From: Nitratireductor aestuarii
Lineage (GTDB): Bacteria; Pseudomonadota; Alphaproteobacteria; Rhizobiales; Rhizobiaceae
Assembly (NCBI RefSeq): GCF_014641695.1
Contig: NZ_BMIF01000013.1
Location: forward strand, 1 to 64,000
Length of the DNA: 64,000 nucleotides
Direction: 5' to 3'
Part shown: positions 1-8,890 of the stretch, piece by piece
How the letters are laid out: each line of letters begins with the position of its first letter
How positions within the stretch are numbered: the first letter of the stretch is position 1
The notes under the pieces: generated by a model
Told to the model about the DNA's origin: nothing
The model's database searches: none
Seen by the model: the letters and a program-made list of their open reading frames with translations, nothing else
Position numbers and translations under genes: made by a program

Positions 1-158
1 GATCTGCTGGAACAAGGCTCTCGAGCGTCACCATCTCGATCGCCGTCTGAACTGGAGCAGGTTTCTTCAACATGCCCCAGTGAATCAAAAACCTCCAGCT
101 AACGCCAGAGGTTTGTCAGCAGTCTGAACGGCGGCATCTCTGCCGCCGTTTCTTCAGA
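1..158. other. left edge, no assignable gene
   Basis: The first 158 bases hold no gene I can name. Short open frames run in from the left edge on the plus strand, one ending at a TGA near position 48, and could be the last codons of a gene outside the window, but they are too short to recognise. The only clear structure is the hairpin at 127-150. Confidence 0.4.
127..150 (-). terminator. hairpin terminator behind the proVWX operon
   Basis: A perfect 10-bp inverted repeat (AACGGCGGCA, 4-base loop, TGCCGCCGTT) lies 9 bases beyond the proX stop codon. The T tract is weak on the minus strand and slightly better on the plus strand (GTTTCTTC), so it may end transcription from both sides. Confidence 0.6.
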
Positions 159-1022
159 TTATTCGCCGAGCCATTCCTTGATTCGCTCGGGATTTTTCTC
201 GATGTAGTTCTCGACCGCCTTTTCGTAGGACGTTTCCTGCGCCTCGAACATCGCAGCCTCGAGCTCATCGATCGGCAGCTTCATTCGCGTGAAGAACTCG
301 GCGACCTCAGCCTGCTCGGCGGAGAAATCCTTGCGGGCAAGGATGTCGACATGCTCGGCAGCGCCAAGCGAACCCTTCGGGTCCTCGATGTAGCGCAGCT
401 CATATTTTCCGAACATCCAGTGCGGGCTCCACGCGGTCGCGACGAACCACTTCTCGGAACGCATCGCCCGGTCGACGGTCGTCAGCATTCCAGCCTCACT
501 CGAGATCTTCAGCTCATAATCGAGACCGTAGTCCTTAACGGCCTGTTCCGACAGGCGCGTCAGACCGGCGCCGGGATCGATGCCCTGAACCTCGCCACCG
601 AGCTTCTCCTTGACGTCATCTTTGGTAAGATCCTCGATCGAAGCGATATCGCTTTCCGGGATGTAGGTGGGGACAACCCATCCAAGCTTTGCGCCGTCAT
701 AGACGGTTCCCAGCGTCTCCACATCGTTCTCGATGCGCTTGTAGTAATCCGCGTGGGTCTCCGGCAGCCATGCCATCATCATCACATCGATGTCGCCACG
801 GCTGAGGCCCTGATAGAGGGGCGCAACGTCGGTCTGGACGAGCTCAACCTTGGTGCCGAAATTGTCTTCGATCAGCCTGGCGGCAAGCTTGGTGACGAAC
901 TCGGCGTCCGACCAGGCGGCCCAGCCGATCTTCACAGTGCTGGTACCCTGTGCCATTGCCGTCGTTGAGACGAGGCCTGCAACGAGCGCGGCCAATCCCA
1001 AGCGAGATACAGTTTTGAACAT
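159..1022 (-). CDS. proX: glycine betaine/proline-type ABC transporter substrate-binding protein
   Basis: A 287-residue periplasmic protein of the OpuAC/ProX family that should capture glycine betaine, choline, proline or a related quaternary amine for the transporter encoded upstream. Residues 1-24 form a Sec signal peptide ending AMA before QG. The rest is a single OpuAC domain, including an aromatic-rich AWSPHW stretch as expected for a cation cage. The reading frame stays open further upstream, but ATG at 1022 is preferred because AAGGAG sits just before it and the signal peptide starts there. It is the last gene of proV-proW-proX, 28 bases after proW. The exact ligand is inferred from family membership only. 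Confidence 0.9.
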   Translation of the reverse strand: MFKTVSRLGLAALVAGLVSTTAMAQGTSTVKIGWAAWSDAEFVTKLAARLIEDNFGTKVELVQTDVAPLYQGLSRGDIDVMMMAWLPETHADYYKRIENDVETLGTVYDGAKLGWVVPTYIPESDIASIEDLTKDDVKEKLGGEVQGIDPGAGLTRLSEQAVKDYGLDYELKISSEAGMLTTVDRAMRSEKWFVATAWSPHWMFGKYELRYIEDPKGSLGAAEHVDILARKDFSAEQAEVAEFFTRMKLPIDELEAAMFEAQETSYEKAVENYIEKNPERIKEWLGE

Positions 1023-1050
1023 GGATACTCCTTTTCTGTTCTTTCTAAAT

Positions 1051-1980
1051 TCAAGCGGTTGCGGTTTGTTTGCTTTCGCCATTCTGGACGCTGTTTGTTG
1101 TGGCTGGCTCAGGGCTCTGCTTTGCCTTGCGAGCAGCGAACAGACTGAGGAAGCCTGATCCTTCCCTGCCGAAACTCTGGGTGATGCGGTCGAGCAGGAC
1201 GGCGAGGATGACCACGGCCAATCCGCCTTCAAAGCCCATGCCGACGTTCAGCCGCTGAATGCCCGTCAGCACCTGATTGCCAAGACCGCCGGCGCCAATC
1301 ATCGACGCAATCACCACCATCGAGAGCGACAGCATGATCGTCTGGTTTACGCCCGTCATGATGGAGGGGAGGGCATTCGGGAGTTGCACCTTGAAGAGCA
1401 GCTGCGAAGGCGTGCAGCCGAAGGCGAGGCCCGCTTCGACAAACTCGGCATGAACCTGCCGGATGCCGAGGTTGGTGAGCCGCACGACCGGGGGCATCGA
1501 GAAGATGACCGTGGCGATAGTACCGGGCACTGCGCCGAGGCCAAAGAACATTGCCGCCGGAATGAGATAGACGAAGGAAGGCATCGTCTGCATCAGATCG
1601 AGTGCGGGGCGGAACAGGCTTGCCACCCGCTCCGACCGCGCCATGGCGATGCCTGTCGGAATACCAAGGGCGACGGCAATGATCGTGGCGGAAAGCACCA
1701 GCGCAAGCGTCTGCATCGTGGCTTCCCAGAGGCCCATATGCACGATCAGCCCCATCGACAGCGCCGTGAACAGGGCGAAGCCGAGACCCACGCGCCAGAG
1801 CGCCAGAAGCGTCAGGATAGCAATTCCGAGAACGGGCGGAACGCCTTCGAGAACGCCCTTGAACCCATCCGTGACGATGCTGATGGCATAGGCCATCCCG
1901 TCCAGCACGGGGGTGAAATTGTCGAGAATGTAATTGACGACGAAGTCGGCGCCAGCGCCGACACTGAAATCGAATTCCAT
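1051..1980 (-). CDS. proW: glycine betaine/proline-type ABC transporter permease
   Basis: A 309-residue inner-membrane permease with several hydrophobic spans and the binding-protein-dependent transport EAA loop (EAGLAFGCTPSQLL) that docks on the ATPase. Length and sequence fit ProW/OpuAB. The start ATG at 1980 has AAGGAAAT before it, and proV stops 20 bases upstream. The C-terminus after the last membrane span is a short polar tail rich in K, Q and T. It should form the membrane channel with the ProV ATPase, fed by the ProX binding protein. Confidence 0.9.
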   Translation of the reverse strand: MEFDFSVGAGADFVVNYILDNFTPVLDGMAYAISIVTDGFKGVLEGVPPVLGIAILTLLALWRVGLGFALFTALSMGLIVHMGLWEATMQTLALVLSATIIAVALGIPTGIAMARSERVASLFRPALDLMQTMPSFVYLIPAAMFFGLGAVPGTIATVIFSMPPVVRLTNLGIRQVHAEFVEAGLAFGCTPSQLLFKVQLPNALPSIMTGVNQTIMLSLSMVVIASMIGAGGLGNQVLTGIQRLNVGMGFEGGLAVVILAVLLDRITQSFGREGSGFLSLFAARKAKQSPEPATTNSVQNGESKQTATA

Positions 1981-2000
1981 GGTATTTCCTTCCCGGGCAC

Positions 2001-3227
2001 TTACCCGACGCGGTCGAGCGTTTCCAGAAGTGAGGACTTGCTGATCGAGCCGACATAGCGGCCGCGCGCATCGACGACGGGGACGGGCCAGCGGTGGCCG
2101 GCAACGACGCCCAGCACATTGGCGAGCGGCTCATCCTCGGCGATAGGCTCGATGTCCTGCAGGAAGGCGTGGCGGTACGGATCGGCTGACCTGCTCTTGA
2201 TGCGGTCGACCAGCGCTTCCTGGCTCACCATGCCGTGGTATTTCCGATCGCGGCCAACCACGATGGCGATCTCGCGCCCTGTCTTTTCCATCTGCTCCAG
2301 AGCCGCAGCACCGGAAACACCCTGCCGGTCAATGATCGTCAGCTGGCTTTTACGGGCGATGTCGCCTGCCTTGAAGACATGCGAAACGTCAACATTTCGG
2401 AAGAACGACCGCACATAGTCGTTAGCCGGATTGGAGACGATCTCATCCGGCGTTCCGATCTGTACGACACGCCCGTGCTGCATGATGCAGATGCGGTCGC
2501 CGATGCGCATGGCCTCGTCCAGGTCATGGCTGACGAAAATGACGGTGCGGCTGTGCTCGGCCTGAAGGCGCATGAGCTCGTCCTGCATCTCGGTCCGGAT
2601 CAGCGGATCGAGCGCGGAAAACGCCTCGTCCATCAGCAGGATGGTCGGCTCGCTCGCCAGTGCCCGGGCCAGCCCCACACGCTGCTTCATGCCGCCGGAA
2701 AGCTCGTCCGGCTTGCTGTTGGCGTAGTCCCGCAGGCCTACGGCTTCAAGCGCGTTGAGCGCCTTTTCGCTGCGTTCCGCAAGACCAACGCCGGCAACTT
2801 CCAGCCCGAAAGCGGCGTTGCTCAGCACAGTCCGGTTCGGCAGCAGCGCAAATGATTGAAAAACCATGCTCATGTCACGGCGGCGCAGTTCGATGAGCTC
2901 GGCGCGGGACATGGAGGTGATGTCTTTGCCATCGACCACGATGGAGCCGGCCGTCGGTTCGATCAGGCGGTTCAAAAGACGAAGAAGTGTGGATTTTCCG
3001 GAGCCTGACAGCCCCATGATGACGAAGATCTCGCCAGCCTTGATGTCGAACGTGGCATTCTCCACGCCGATCATGCTGCCGGTGGAAGCATGGATCTCTG
3101 CCTTGCTCTTACCAGCCCGCACTAGGTCCATTGCGCGCTTTGTATCATCTCCGAATATCTTGAAGACATTCTGAAGTCGAATTTTGATGCTTTCACCCGC
3201 ATCTGAGGGTTCGTTCTCGATAGACAA
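2001..3227 (-). CDS. proV: glycine betaine/proline-type ABC transporter ATPase with CBS domains
   Basis: A 408-residue ATPase of the ProV/OpuAA subfamily. It has Walker A (GLSGSGKST, about residues 72-80), the signature LSGGMKQRVG and Walker B LLMDEAFSALD. A C-terminal region of about 120 residues matches a CBS pair, which in this family senses ionic strength or c-di-AMP to gate uptake. The only plausible start in frame is TTG at 3227, with no strong ribosome site, so translation may be modest. It is the first gene of the operon; the 311-base gap upstream separates it from a divergent TetR gene. Confidence 0.9.
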   Translation of the reverse strand: MSIENEPSDAGESIKIRLQNVFKIFGDDTKRAMDLVRAGKSKAEIHASTGSMIGVENATFDIKAGEIFVIMGLSGSGKSTLLRLLNRLIEPTAGSIVVDGKDITSMSRAELIELRRRDMSMVFQSFALLPNRTVLSNAAFGLEVAGVGLAERSEKALNALEAVGLRDYANSKPDELSGGMKQRVGLARALASEPTILLMDEAFSALDPLIRTEMQDELMRLQAEHSRTVIFVSHDLDEAMRIGDRICIMQHGRVVQIGTPDEIVSNPANDYVRSFFRNVDVSHVFKAGDIARKSQLTIIDRQGVSGAAALEQMEKTGREIAIVVGRDRKYHGMVSQEALVDRIKSRSADPYRHAFLQDIEPIAEDEPLANVLGVVAGHRWPVPVVDARGRYVGSISKSSLLETLDRVG

Positions 3228-3367
3228 TGCTATTTCGAAAGTTCAAACCTGCCTTGCGCGACAGATCAACCAGCCCCTGTTTTCCACTATTGATGAACGT
3301 TCTGCGCGACATTTTTAGAATGGCACGCAAATGAACGCAGATATATGAGTTTTGCTGCATAATACAG

Positions 3368-3381
3368 ATCGAGATCTCGAT
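3368..3381. promoter_or_regulatory. 14-bp perfect palindrome, possible operator
   Basis: ATCGAGATCTCGAT is perfectly self-complementary and lies about 140 bases upstream of proV in the divergent region. No regulator can be assigned from the sequence. Confidence 0.35.
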
Positions 3382-3495
3382 GTCCACCCTTATGGCCAAA
3401 TTGCGACATGAGCCTGTGGGGGAATGGGAGGCTGAAGTCGGAAGGTTCTATCCCATCGACTTATCTGCTGTTGGTTATTGACTCGTACGGCTTTC

Positions 3496-3511
3496 TTGTA
3501 CAACTGTACAA
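3496..3511. promoter_or_regulatory. probable TetR operator
   Basis: TTGTACA-AC-TGTACAA is a perfect 7-2-7 inverted repeat, ending 27 bases before the start codon of the TetR gene at 3539. Position and symmetry suit autoregulation of the tetR-TRAP operon. The link to this TetR is inferred from proximity. Confidence 0.6.
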
Positions 3512-3538
3512 ATACCAAGGGCATTCGAGTGAGGAACG

Positions 3539-4204
3539 ATGGCGCGAGGAAATGTGCGGGAGGCGTTGTTGGCAGCGGCCATCAAGCTGTTTGCTTCAAA
3601 CGGGTACAACGCGGTGTCGCTGCGCGAGATCGCCAAGGAGGCGGGCGTGAATGTCGGCAGCCTGACCTACCATTTCGGCTCGAAGTCCGCCCTTCTGCGC
3701 GAAATCTATCAGCACAATGCCGCTTCGATGAATCAGCGGCGCCTCGAGCTGCTGGGCGAAGCGCGCCGCATTCACGATCCAGATGATCGGCTGAGGGCAG
3801 TCCTGCGGGCCTATGTCATTCCAGCCTTCATCTCATCGTCGGGGCATGATGGCGGGGGAGCCGAGTTCACCCGTATGCGCGCCATCCTGTCGGCCGAAGG
3901 AAACGAAGACGCCAAGGCCATCATCGCCGCTACCTTCGACGGCACCAGCCGGGCCTTTCTCGATGCCATCGCCGACTGTGTACCCAATGCGGATGTCGAA
4001 GGGTTGGTTTGGCGAAGCCAGTTTCTTCTGGGTTCGCTCTACTATGCCCTGACCAATCCCGAACGCGTCACCCGTCTGTCAGACGGACAGGTTGACGGCA
4101 ACGACCGCGAAGCTGCGGTCCACCAGGTTGTGGAAGCTGCCTACGTGAACTTCCGCAGCCTGGCAAATTCCGGGCGTCAGGCACGTCCGGGCCACGCGGC
4201 GTAA
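3539..4204 (+). CDS. TetR/AcrR family transcriptional regulator
   Basis: A 221-residue one-domain repressor. Residues 5-50 form the TetR helix-turn-helix (VSLREIAKEAGVNVGSLTYHF), followed by a variable ligand-binding helical domain. GAGGAAC precedes the ATG. It is the first gene of a plus-strand run (TetR, TAXI binding protein, TRAP permease, amidohydrolase) with a gap of only 29 bases to the next gene, so it probably controls its own operon. The inducer is likely the transported organic acid or its breakdown product, which is inference. A 7-2-7 inverted repeat just upstream is a likely operator. Confidence 0.88.
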   Translation: MARGNVREALLAAAIKLFASNGYNAVSLREIAKEAGVNVGSLTYHFGSKSALLREIYQHNAASMNQRRLELLGEARRIHDPDDRLRAVLRAYVIPAFISSSGHDGGGAEFTRMRAILSAEGNEDAKAIIAATFDGTSRAFLDAIADCVPNADVEGLVWRSQFLLGSLYYALTNPERVTRLSDGQVDGNDREAAVHQVVEAAYVNFRSLANSGRQARPGHAA

Positions 4205-4233
4205 CGCCGGTTCTATTCAAGCGGAGGATTCCA

Positions 4234-5166
4234 ATGAAATTAATGAAACTGATAGCGGGGGCTGGACTGGCGCTTGCGATGCTCGCAGCGCCGGGACAGG
4301 CTCAGGACCGCATATCCATCGGCACCGGGGGAACAGGTGGCCTGTTCTACATCATCGGCGCAGGCATGGCCGAGGTTCTGAACAAGAACCTGCCCAACGC
4401 CACGGCACGTGCTGAGGTTACCGGCGCTTCGGTGGAAAACATCCGCCGCGTTGCAGCTGGTCAGATGACGTTCGGCTTTTCTTCCTCATCCACCCTTTAT
4501 GAGGCCAGTGTAGGAGAAACCCCGTTCGAGCAGGCGCTTCCCGTCGAGGCGATCGCCTATCTCTATCCGGCCGTGCTGCAGATTGCCACGACTGCGGACA
4601 CCGGCATCAAGACGATCGCTGATCTCGCCGGCAAGCGTATCAACCTTGGTCCGCCCGGATCGAACTCCGCCGTTCTCGCTCAGCGCCTGCTCGAGGCCTA
4701 TGGCGCCTTCAATCCGGCCAACGCGCAGTTCCTTTCCTATAACGAAGGAACCGCAGCGCTGATGAACCAGCAGATCGACGCTGCCGTGGTTCTTGCCGGC
4801 GCGCCCACGGCTGCCCTGATCGACCTTGGCTCGCAGCGGGACATGGTTCTCCTCTCGATCGATGAGGAAACCGTCAAGCCGATGCTTGAGAAGTATCCCT
4901 TCTATCAGGTCTATGAGCTGGCGCCAGGCACCTACGAGGGACAGGAGGAGAAGGTACTCCTGATCAACGATCCGGCAACCCTCTTCACCAGCAAGGACGC
5001 CAACGAAGAGACCATCTACGCCATCACCAAGGCCCTGTTCGACAATCTTGGTCAGCTCGCCGAAGTGCATCCGCAGGCAGCCGAGATCAGCGTTGAAACC
5101 GGGCCCAACACGCCGATCGCGCTGCATCCGGGCGCAAAGCGCTACTTCGACGAAGTCGCCAGGTAA
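4234..5166 (+). CDS. TAXI-family TRAP transporter solute-binding protein
   Basis: A 310-residue periplasmic protein with a signal peptide of about 23 residues ending GQAQD. It then has the TAXI-type N-terminus (ISIGTGGTGGLFYIIGAGMAEVLN) that defines TRAP-associated extracytoplasmic immunogenic-type binding proteins. GCGGAGG precedes the ATG. Its stop codon directly abuts the start of the fused TRAP permease, as usual for TRAP-TAXI systems. Such proteins bind organic acids or amino acids; the amidohydrolase downstream suggests an aromatic or lactone-type acid, but that is inference. Confidence 0.92.
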   Translation: MKLMKLIAGAGLALAMLAAPGQAQDRISIGTGGTGGLFYIIGAGMAEVLNKNLPNATARAEVTGASVENIRRVAAGQMTFGFSSSSTLYEASVGETPFEQALPVEAIAYLYPAVLQIATTADTGIKTIADLAGKRINLGPPGSNSAVLAQRLLEAYGAFNPANAQFLSYNEGTAALMNQQIDAAVVLAGAPTAALIDLGSQRDMVLLSIDEETVKPMLEKYPFYQVYELAPGTYEGQEEKVLLINDPATLFTSKDANEETIYAITKALFDNLGQLAEVHPQAAEISVETGPNTPIALHPGAKRYFDEVAR

Positions 5167-7128
5167 GTGATAGCCAGAGCCATGCGATACTTTTCCGAAT
5201 TGTACGACAGCATCGCCTTGCCCGACAGCAACGGCACCCGTGCCGAAACGGTGGCAGTTTCCGTCCTCTATACGGTGCTGGCCGCTGCGGTCACTGCGAT
5301 CGTCATCTATGGCGCATTCTTCGGGGGCATTACCGCGCTCATCCTGCGGTCGACGTTCTATTCGACGGTGGCCATGGCGGGCCTGCTGGCCTTTGGTCTG
5401 CAGGCACGTCTCGGACTGGAGCGCATGGCTCTCTACCTCCTGGCGCTCGTCGCCATCATACCCGGACCCTACCTCTGGCAGTCCTATTTCGACATCATCA
5501 TGCGCGGAGCGATGTCCACCCGCCTCGATGAAGTCATGTTCGTAGGCGTCCTCGCCGTGACGTTGGTGCTGGTGCGCAAGTCGCTCGGCTGGTCGCTGAT
5601 CGTGCTGCTGCTCGTTGCGTTGCTCTATGCCTATTTCGGCTATCTGATCCCAGGCAAGTACGGCCATGGCGGCTATGATCTGGCCCGCCTAACATCGACG
5701 CTGGTCCTCTCTACCGAAGGCTTCTATGGCGTGCCCATGGGCGTGGCGGTGGAATACATCTTCCTCTTCTCCTTCCTCGGCACGCTGCTGATGGCAACGG
5801 GTGCGGGCCAGGTCTTCGTTGACGTGGCGCGTGGCCTCACGGGCCGGGTTCAGGGCGGACCGGGTCTGTCGGCCGCACTCTCCAGCGCGCTGGTCGGTAC
5901 CATCAACGGTAGCGCAGTGGCGAATGTCGTCACCACCGGTACGTTCACGATCCCGCTCATGAAGAATGTGGGCTATTCCGCCCGTCTGGCCGGCGCAATC
6001 GAAGCGGCCGCCTCTTCGGCGGGGCAGATCCTGCCGCCGGTCATGGGCGCGGCTGCCTTCCTGATGGCCGAAATCATCGGCGTTCCCTATTCCACCATCG
6101 CTCTTGCCGCACTCGTTCCTGGCCTTCTCTACGTGCTGGCCCTGATCGTTGCGGTCCGGCTTGAGGCGGGCAAGCTGAACCTGCCGCGCGACCCCGACGC
6201 CGGCTTGAAGCTGCTGTTCGAGACATTGAAGAAGCGGGGCTACCTGCTCCTGCCGCTGATCGGGATCGTCTACCTGATGGCGACCGGCATGACGCCGACG
6301 AGGGCTGCCGTCTACTGCATCATGCTGGCACTTCTCATCAGCCCATGGCGCAAGGATACGCGCATCGGTCTCACCGGCCTGCTGGTCGTCTGCCGCAACA
6401 CGCTGTTCTCGACACTGCCCATTGTTGCCGCCGTGGCTGCAGCGGGTGGCGTCATCGGCGTCCTCAATCTTACCGGCATGGGCCTGATGGTTTCGAGCCT
6501 GATCACCGAGCTTGGCGGCGGCAGCATATGGGCCATCCTGCTCCTGACGGCGCTCGCTTCCTTCATCCTTGGCATGGGCCTGCCGACCTCGGCAGCCTAC
6601 CTGCTGCTGGCGGTGCTGGTGGCGCCCGCGCTGGTCCGTCTCGGCCTGCCGCCCATCGCCGCGCACATGTACATCTTCTACTTCGGTCTGGTGTCGGCGA
6701 TCACCCCGCCTGTGGCGCTTGCCGCCTATGCCGCCGCCTCTATCTCCGGCGCGGGTGCGAATGAAACGGCGGTGGAGTCCATCCGGCTCGGGTTCGTCAA
6801 GCTCTTCGTGCCGTTCCTCTTCGTCACCATGCCCGGCATTCTGATGTTGGGTTCGGGCGCACAGATCTTCCTGGCCATCGTGCTTTCCACCTGCGCCGTC
6901 GTCACGCTGTCCATCGCCTTCTCCGGCTGGCTGGTCAGGCCGATGACCTGGGGTGAACGGGGCCTTCTGGTCGTCGCCACCTTACTCATCTGCTGGCCGA
7001 CAGCGGTCGATTCCTATGACCCGCTCACCCTTCTGGCCCGGATCGCCGGTCTTGCGATCGCAGGCTTCACGATCTTCCGCCTGACCACCGCCAGCTCAAC
7101 CAAATCCGTAGAAGCGCAAGTCAACTAG
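5167..7128 (+). CDS. TRAP transporter permease, 4TM/12TM fusion
   Basis: A 653-residue membrane protein combining the small (DctQ-like) and large (DctM-like) TRAP subunits in one chain, the form normally paired with TAXI binding proteins. It is almost entirely hydrophobic, with many spans. The large-subunit core is visible as AIEAAASSAGQILPPVMGAAAFLM near residue 280 and GMGLPTSAAYLLLAVLVAPALV near residue 470. Transport should be driven by a sodium or proton gradient. A GTG start at 5167 immediately follows the binding-protein stop; an ATG at 5182 is the alternative. Confidence 0.93.
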   Translation: MIARAMRYFSELYDSIALPDSNGTRAETVAVSVLYTVLAAAVTAIVIYGAFFGGITALILRSTFYSTVAMAGLLAFGLQARLGLERMALYLLALVAIIPGPYLWQSYFDIIMRGAMSTRLDEVMFVGVLAVTLVLVRKSLGWSLIVLLLVALLYAYFGYLIPGKYGHGGYDLARLTSTLVLSTEGFYGVPMGVAVEYIFLFSFLGTLLMATGAGQVFVDVARGLTGRVQGGPGLSAALSSALVGTINGSAVANVVTTGTFTIPLMKNVGYSARLAGAIEAAASSAGQILPPVMGAAAFLMAEIIGVPYSTIALAALVPGLLYVLALIVAVRLEAGKLNLPRDPDAGLKLLFETLKKRGYLLLPLIGIVYLMATGMTPTRAAVYCIMLALLISPWRKDTRIGLTGLLVVCRNTLFSTLPIVAAVAAAGGVIGVLNLTGMGLMVSSLITELGGGSIWAILLLTALASFILGMGLPTSAAYLLLAVLVAPALVRLGLPPIAAHMYIFYFGLVSAITPPVALAAYAAASISGAGANETAVESIRLGFVKLFVPFLFVTMPGILMLGSGAQIFLAIVLSTCAVVTLSIAFSGWLVRPMTWGERGLLVVATLLICWPTAVDSYDPLTLLARIAGLAIAGFTIFRLTTASSTKSVEAQVN

Positions 7129-7132
7129 CCTC

Positions 7133-8014
7133 ATGAATATGTTCTCCCCCAATCTCACCCCCCATCCAAACCCGAAGAAGCCGGACATCCGGCTGCCTGA
7201 AGGCGCCTGTGACGCCCATTGCCATGTTTTCGGACCGGGTGACGTCTTCCCATACTCGACCTCGGCCACCTATCGGCCGGAGGATGCACCCAAGGAACGA
7301 CTGCGCGCGCTGCACGATCATCTGGGGCTCTCCCGCGCCGTCATCGTGCAGGCAAGCTGCCATGGCACGGACAACGCTGCGATGGTGGACGCGCTTCTGG
7401 CAAGCGACGGCAAATGGCGCGGCATCGCCATGGTTGAGCGTGACGTGACGCCGGAAGCTTTGCAGGCGCTTCACGACGCAGGTGTGCGGGGTGTGCGGTT
7501 CAATTTCGTCAACCACCTGGGCGAGGGGGCCGATCACGACGCGGTACTCGAGATCGTGGAAAAGATCAAGCCGCTCGGCTGGCACATCGTGGTGCATTTC
7601 GATGCGGAGAAGCTCGAGGGGCTCGCGCCCTTCCTTGAGAAGATCGACGTGACCATGATCATCGACCATATGGGACGCGTCGATGCCAGCAAGGGAACGG
7701 ATCAGCTCGCCTTCAGGCTGCTGCTGAAGCTGATGGAAGACAAGCGCTTTTGGGTCAAGGTGAGCGGATGTGAGCGCGTGTCCCGCGCCGGTCCTCCGTT
7801 CCATGACGCCGCTGAGTTCGCCCGCATTCTGGTGGAGCGCTTCCCGGACCGCGTTCTCTGGGGCACTGACTGGCCACACCCGAACATCAGGGCGAACATG
7901 CCGGACGATGGTGCGCTGGTTGACCTGCTCAAGATCATCGCTCCAACCGAGGAAAGCTTGAAGACCCTGCTGGTCGACAACCCCACGCGTCTCTACTGGC
8001 CCGAAACGCTTTAG
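7133..8014 (+). CDS. amidohydrolase, 2-pyrone-4,6-dicarboxylate lactonase (LigI)-like
   Basis: A 293-residue TIM-barrel hydrolase of the amidohydrolase-2/LigI family. The N-terminal metal motif appears as DAHCHVF near residue 27. Later His residues (VHFD, IDHMG) and GTDWPHPN near residue 248 complete the active site. LigI hydrolyses a lactone of the protocatechuate 4,5-cleavage route, but many relatives act on other lactones. It begins 4 bases after the TRAP permease, so it probably processes the imported compound. The ribosome site is weak; ATG 7139 is an alternative start. Confidence 0.82.
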   Translation: MNMFSPNLTPHPNPKKPDIRLPEGACDAHCHVFGPGDVFPYSTSATYRPEDAPKERLRALHDHLGLSRAVIVQASCHGTDNAAMVDALLASDGKWRGIAMVERDVTPEALQALHDAGVRGVRFNFVNHLGEGADHDAVLEIVEKIKPLGWHIVVHFDAEKLEGLAPFLEKIDVTMIIDHMGRVDASKGTDQLAFRLLLKLMEDKRFWVKVSGCERVSRAGPPFHDAAEFARILVERFPDRVLWGTDWPHPNIRANMPDDGALVDLLKIIAPTEESLKTLLVDNPTRLYWPETL

Positions 8015-8056
8015 AAATTTGCGACGTCGCGCACCTCAATGGTGCGCGGCGTCCCT

Positions 8057-8890
8057 TTACCCAAGCTCCAGCGTGGTCACGCCGAAAACACCCTCCAGTT
8101 CAAACGAAGGTGCCGGGCCGCGATACATACGCGTGGTCTCAAATCCGCGTGTCATTCCGGCGTTGACCAGAATGTCGGTGAATTCGGCATTCACCTCAGG
8201 CGCGTCGATATGAATCTCCGCGCCACAGGCCGCGCCAAGTGCGGCAAGCAGTGAGACAGCCGTCTCCAGATCTTCCGCGAAGAGCGGGCCGATCTTGAAG
8301 CCTTCCCGGCACTCACGGGCAACGCCGTATCCACGGACATTAGCACCATCCATGGCCGCGAGCGCGATGCGCGGCGCCTTCGGCCAGTTCTTGATGAAGC
8401 TGGGGCGTGGTTCCGGGAAGAAGCGTGTGTCGAAAACGGAGATGGCGGCAGCCCGCTCAGGCGTAATGGGTCTGATGTCACCGCTCTCTTTTGCCTCAAA
8501 GCGGCCACTGAAGCGGTAGGTCTTGTAGGCAGGAAGAAAACCCATGCTGCGATAGTTTTCGAGCTGGGCCGGGACGGCATCAAGGCCGATCGTGCGGCCT
8601 TCGAGCCGCGCCATGCCCGCATCCCAGACAGCCTTTCCGTAGCCCTTTCCACGCATATCCGGTCGGGAAATATAGAGACCGATGAAACCGAATTTCTCGC
8701 CATAGGCGACGGCAGAGATGCCGGCCATCATCTCGCCCCGGTCGAAAATGCCGAGGAAACCTTCGGGTTCGGCCGCGCGCAGCGCGGGCGCATCGGCGAG
8801 GCCTGGGTTCCAGCCCTCTCCAGCGGCCCAGTCGATCAGCGTTTCCACTTCCGCTGGCGACAAGACGCGGATTTCGCGGTTCTCACTCAT
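8057..8890 (-). CDS. GNAT family N-acetyltransferase
   Basis: A 277-residue protein with an N-terminal GNAT fold. The acetyl-CoA loop is seen as RPDMRGKGYGKAVWDAGMARL at about residues 79-99. A second acetyltransferase-like or substrate domain occupies the C-terminal half, as in YitH-type proteins. The start overlaps the stop of the racemase gene by 4 bases, so the two are translationally coupled at the end of the polyamine-type ABC operon. It may acetylate the amine or amino acid handled by that transporter; the substrate is unknown. Confidence 0.82.
   Translation of the reverse strand: MSENREIRVLSPAEVETLIDWAAGEGWNPGLADAPALRAAEPEGFLGIFDRGEMMAGISAVAYGEKFGFIGLYISRPDMRGKGYGKAVWDAGMARLEGRTIGLDAVPAQLENYRSMGFLPAYKTYRFSGRFEAKESGDIRPITPERAAAISVFDTRFFPEPRPSFIKNWPKAPRIALAAMDGANVRGYGVARECREGFKIGPLFAEDLETAVSLLAALGAACGAEIHIDAPEVNAEFTDILVNAGMTRGFETTRMYRGPAPSFELEGVFGVTTLELG

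Larger units (their letters stand above)
3228..3538. other. intergenic region between proV and the TetR gene
   Basis: This 311-base divergent promoter region has no convincing gene. It is AT-richer than its surroundings. It holds a 14-bp perfect palindrome at 3368-3381 and a 7-2-7 inverted repeat at 3496-3511 next to the TetR gene; both are listed separately. Confidence 0.6.

Noticed and set aside
4486-5667. 393-codon open frame on the minus strand
   Set aside because: Antisense to the TAXI binding protein and TRAP permease, rich in Q, H and G as typical of shadow frames.
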